From NCBI GenBank assembly GCA_946885925.1, contig CAMPHP010000139.1, positions 1 through 7,258 of the forward strand: 7,258 nt of DNA, read 5' to 3'. The position numbers were made by a program, and so were the translations under genes. The DNA comes from an uncultured Litorilinea sp. GTDB lineage: Bacteria > Chloroflexota > Anaerolineae > Caldilineales > Caldilineaceae. Below are positions 5,481-7,258 of this stretch, piece by piece. The notes below the pieces were generated by a model. That model saw nothing but the letters and a program-made list of their open reading frames with translations, searched no databases and was not told the origin of the DNA. Positions within the stretch are counted from its first letter, which is position 1; every line of letters begins with the position of its first letter.

Positions 5481-5534
5481 ATGCGGTCCTAGGTGCTGCA
5501 AGGTAAATCCCGCATGACGCAGCCTAGTAATTTT
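5481..5534 (+). promoter_or_regulatory. Interleaved inverted repeats before the AhpD-like gene
   Basis: ATGCGG (5481-5486) can pair with CCGCAT (5510-5515). CTAGG-TG-CTGC (5489-5499) can pair with GCAGCCTAG (5519-5527) apart from a TG bulge, and is followed by TAATTTT. The two stems interleave, so they are alternatives or form a pseudoknot. A weak internal terminator or attenuator is possible; the large loops make it uncertain. Confidence 0.3.
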
Positions 5535-5559
5535 GCGGTTATCGAAATAGGAGAAGCAA

Positions 5560-6621
5560 ATGATTGCGGAAACGATTCGCGAGCAGATGGCTAAGACGAT
5601 CCAGTATGTCCAGCCTGTCCCGTATGGTTCTGCTACGGGGCTAACTGCGGAAGTTTATGAGCAAATGCAAGCCGACTTTATGCCAGCGCCTCTGGTAGCG
5701 CTTCATTCACCTGTGCCAGAGGTGATGGCAGGAGTTTGGAGCATGTTACGCGAGACCTTGCTAGCAGGCCCGGCACGAGCGCGTAAAGAGGCTGTGGCGG
5801 CTGCGGTTTCTCAGCTTAATGAATGCCCCTACTGCGTAGAGGCCCATACGGTGATGCTGCACGCAACATCTGACCATGAGGTGGCTGGCGCGCTTCTCCG
5901 AGGTGACTACGACAGCATCCGTGACCCGGAACTTTACGCATTGGTCCAATGGGTGCTAACAAACCGGACACCCAATATGAACGAAGTTCTGTCACCTCCA
6001 TTCTCTTATAGTGATGCCCCGGAGATGATCGGCACAGCCATTGCATTTCACTATATCAACCGTATGGTCAATGTGTTCTTGGGGGAGACGCTCCTGCCTG
6101 TGCCGCCAGCCCTGAAAGGCTTGACGCATCGCTTGTATGCCGCAACCGCGGGCCAGAAGGTTGTGCGCTATCTTCCCCAGGGGGAATCGTTGAAGTTTGT
6201 CCCACAAGCAAAGCTGCCTGAGGACTTCTTCTGGGCGGCTGCCAATCCGGCAGTTGCGGGCGCTTTCGCTGGATTGGCGCAGGTGGTTGAGGAGGTGGGG
6301 AAGCAGGTTTTGCCTGAGCAAGTGCGCTCTCTGGTCAGCAAGCGCATTCAGGCATGGCATGGTGAAGAGATGGGCATTAGCCGCCGCTGGGTTGAGGAGA
6401 GTGTCGCTGCGCTTGACGATGAGCATCGTCCTGCCGCACGCCTAGCACTACTAACTGCGCTCGCGTCTTACCAGGTTGATGCGAGCACAATCGAGGACTT
6501 TCAGTATCAGTACCTTGATGATGCCAGCTTGATTGCAGTGACAGCCTGGGCAAGTTTTACTGCGGCGCGGCATGTCAGTATATGGCTTGCTGAGCCATTC
6601 GTGATAGCGGAGGGAGTGTGA
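5560..6621 (+). CDS. AhpD-like / carboxymuconolactone decarboxylase family protein
   Basis: This 353-aa, all-helical protein contains the AhpD motif NECPYCVEAH, with Cys89, Cys92 and His96 as the redox dithiol and its general base. AhpD reduces peroxiredoxin or peroxides through this pair. Residues about 50-185 make one AhpD-like domain, including FHYINRMVNVFLGE (163-176), which is typical of peroxidase-related members. Residues about 225-345 look like a second, degenerate helical half without CxxC (AARLALLTALASY at 292-304). The length is about twice that of AhpD itself, fitting a duplicated or extended subfamily. The start is ATG 5560 with AGGAG (5549-5553) 6 bases upstream. It lies 81 bases after the tautomerase-YHS gene and is coupled to the membrane protein gene by a one-base overlap. 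A thiol-based antioxidant role is inferred; the electron donor and substrate are unknown. Confidence 0.85.
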   Translation: MIAETIREQMAKTIQYVQPVPYGSATGLTAEVYEQMQADFMPAPLVALHSPVPEVMAGVWSMLRETLLAGPARARKEAVAAAVSQLNECPYCVEAHTVMLHATSDHEVAGALLRGDYDSIRDPELYALVQWVLTNRTPNMNEVLSPPFSYSDAPEMIGTAIAFHYINRMVNVFLGETLLPVPPALKGLTHRLYAATAGQKVVRYLPQGESLKFVPQAKLPEDFFWAAANPAVAGAFAGLAQVVEEVGKQVLPEQVRSLVSKRIQAWHGEEMGISRRWVEESVAALDDEHRPAARLALLTALASYQVDASTIEDFQYQYLDDASLIAVTAWASFTAARHVSIWLAEPFVIAEGV

Positions 6622-7181
6622 TGAACTACTATTTGATTGTCTTGTTTTTGCATATTGCCGGCGCGTTAGGATTTTTCGCGATGCTCGGGATGGAATGGAT
6701 GAGCCTGCACCAGTTGCGGCGTGCCACGAGCCTAGAGCAAGTTCGTTCGTGGATGCAGGTCTCCGTCGGTACAAGCCGGGTAGGGATGATCTCTATGCTG
6801 CTCCTCTTCGCTTCTGGTGCTTACATGACGGCAACCGTTTGGGGTGGCGTGGCATGGATCATCGTATCGTTGGTAACCATTGTCGTGCTGGGAGTAGTGG
6901 CAACGCTGCTCACGCGCACGCCGATGGCAGCGATTGAGAAGGCTGTAGCTGTGGAGCATGGGCCGGTCTCTGCCACCCTCCACCAGTTGTTGCACCAGCC
7001 ACGCCTGCGTATCGCCATCCAGACGCGAGTGGCTGTCAGCTTGGGGATCGTTTTTCTCATGACCGTTAAGCCGGACTTAAGCGGGTCACTGCTCACCATC
7101 GGCATAGCGACTGTTCTTGGGCTACTCTCTGCCGTGTCGATGCCAAGCCGCCAACGAGTGCAGGCGGATGTGACGATGTAG
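6621..7181 (+). CDS. Small multi-pass integral membrane protein (DUF2269-like)
   Basis: This 186-aa protein has hydrophobic segments at about residues 3-25, 51-71, 74-97, 132-150 and 155-172, so four or five membrane helices. The first helix carries His11 in LFLHIAGALGFF, a feature shared with DUF2269-type and other small quinone- or haem-associated membrane families; a family match is only suggested. ATG 6621 overlaps the TGA of the AhpD-like gene by one base, with GGAGG (6609-6613) 7 bases upstream. A GTG at 6618 is a less likely start. This coupling and the terminator after it make it the last gene of the operon. The function is unknown. A role as membrane partner of the AhpD-like protein, or in exporting or detecting the regulator's ligand, is speculation. 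Confidence 0.75.
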   Translation: MNYYLIVLFLHIAGALGFFAMLGMEWMSLHQLRRATSLEQVRSWMQVSVGTSRVGMISMLLLFASGAYMTATVWGGVAWIIVSLVTIVVLGVVATLLTRTPMAAIEKAVAVEHGPVSATLHQLLHQPRLRIAIQTRVAVSLGIVFLMTVKPDLSGSLLTIGIATVLGLLSAVSMPSRQRVQADVTM

Positions 7182-7195
7182 TCTCACGTAGCCGC

Positions 7196-7229
7196 AAGAG
7201 GGCAGTTCCACTGAGGGCTGCCCTTTTTT
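7196..7229 (+). terminator. Rho-independent terminator closing the operon
   Basis: AAGAGGGCAG (7196-7205) pairs with CTGCCCTTTT (7218-7227), including one G-U pair, around a 12-base loop. The core is GGGCAG/CTGCCC. A run of six T (7224-7229) follows. It lies 15 bases after the membrane-protein stop and faces the plus direction. Confidence 0.85.
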
Positions 7230-7258
7230 CATCCCAAGTTTTATCCGCGCGATTTGTC

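Noticed and set aside
1..7258. CRISPR array, tRNA, rRNA, transposase or phage gene
   Set aside because: No regularly spaced repeats, RNA gene signatures, IS-type terminal repeats or mobile-element proteins were seen on either strand.

Overview
The window holds seven protein-coding loci. Gene content suggests an aerobic soil or environmental bacterium: an AhpD-like protein, CDGSH and Rieske iron-sulfur proteins, a MerR/GyrI regulator and a ClbS/DfsB-type DinB protein. Together with moderate-to-high G+C, this combination is reminiscent of Chloroflexota (Ktedonobacteria-like). That assignment is an inference from protein style only; no rRNA or marker gene is present.

Left part (1-3127): a CocE/NonD-type alpha/beta hydrolase lies on the minus strand and runs off the left edge. 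It is interrupted by an in-frame amber codon after 249 residues. A 234-bp divergent intergenic region follows, with a 16-bp perfect dyad and a strong sigma70-type promoter facing right. That promoter should drive a two-gene redox unit: a 228-aa protein with two CDGSH motifs, and a 441-aa protein joining an N-terminal protoglobin-like haem domain to two C-terminal Rieske [2Fe-2S] domains. The 115-bp gap between the two genes contains a dense set of overlapping, mutually exclusive inverted repeats. The globin-Rieske-Rieske fusion is the most unusual object here. It looks like a haem protein carrying its own electron-transfer domains, next to a second iron-sulfur protein.

Middle (3128-3961): a convergent minus-strand gene encodes a ClbS/DfsB/DinB-type four-helix-bundle protein. 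A 310-bp divergent region follows. It holds a promoter with the 19-bp spacer typical of MerR-activated promoters and an imperfect tandem pair of 22-bp repeats in the presumed 5' leader.

Right part (3962-7229): the promoter leads into a probable operon of a MerR regulator with a GyrI-like effector domain, a tautomerase-like protein fused to a YHS metal-binding domain, a two-part AhpD/carboxymuconolactone decarboxylase-like protein, and a small multi-pass membrane protein whose start overlaps the preceding stop by one base. An intrinsic terminator closes the unit. The MerR reading frame is broken after about 29 codons by one extra base at a CCCC run, so the gene is a pseudogene, an assembly error or a +1 frameshifting gene. 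The arrangement reads as a small-molecule-induced stress or detoxification operon; the substrate cannot be deduced.
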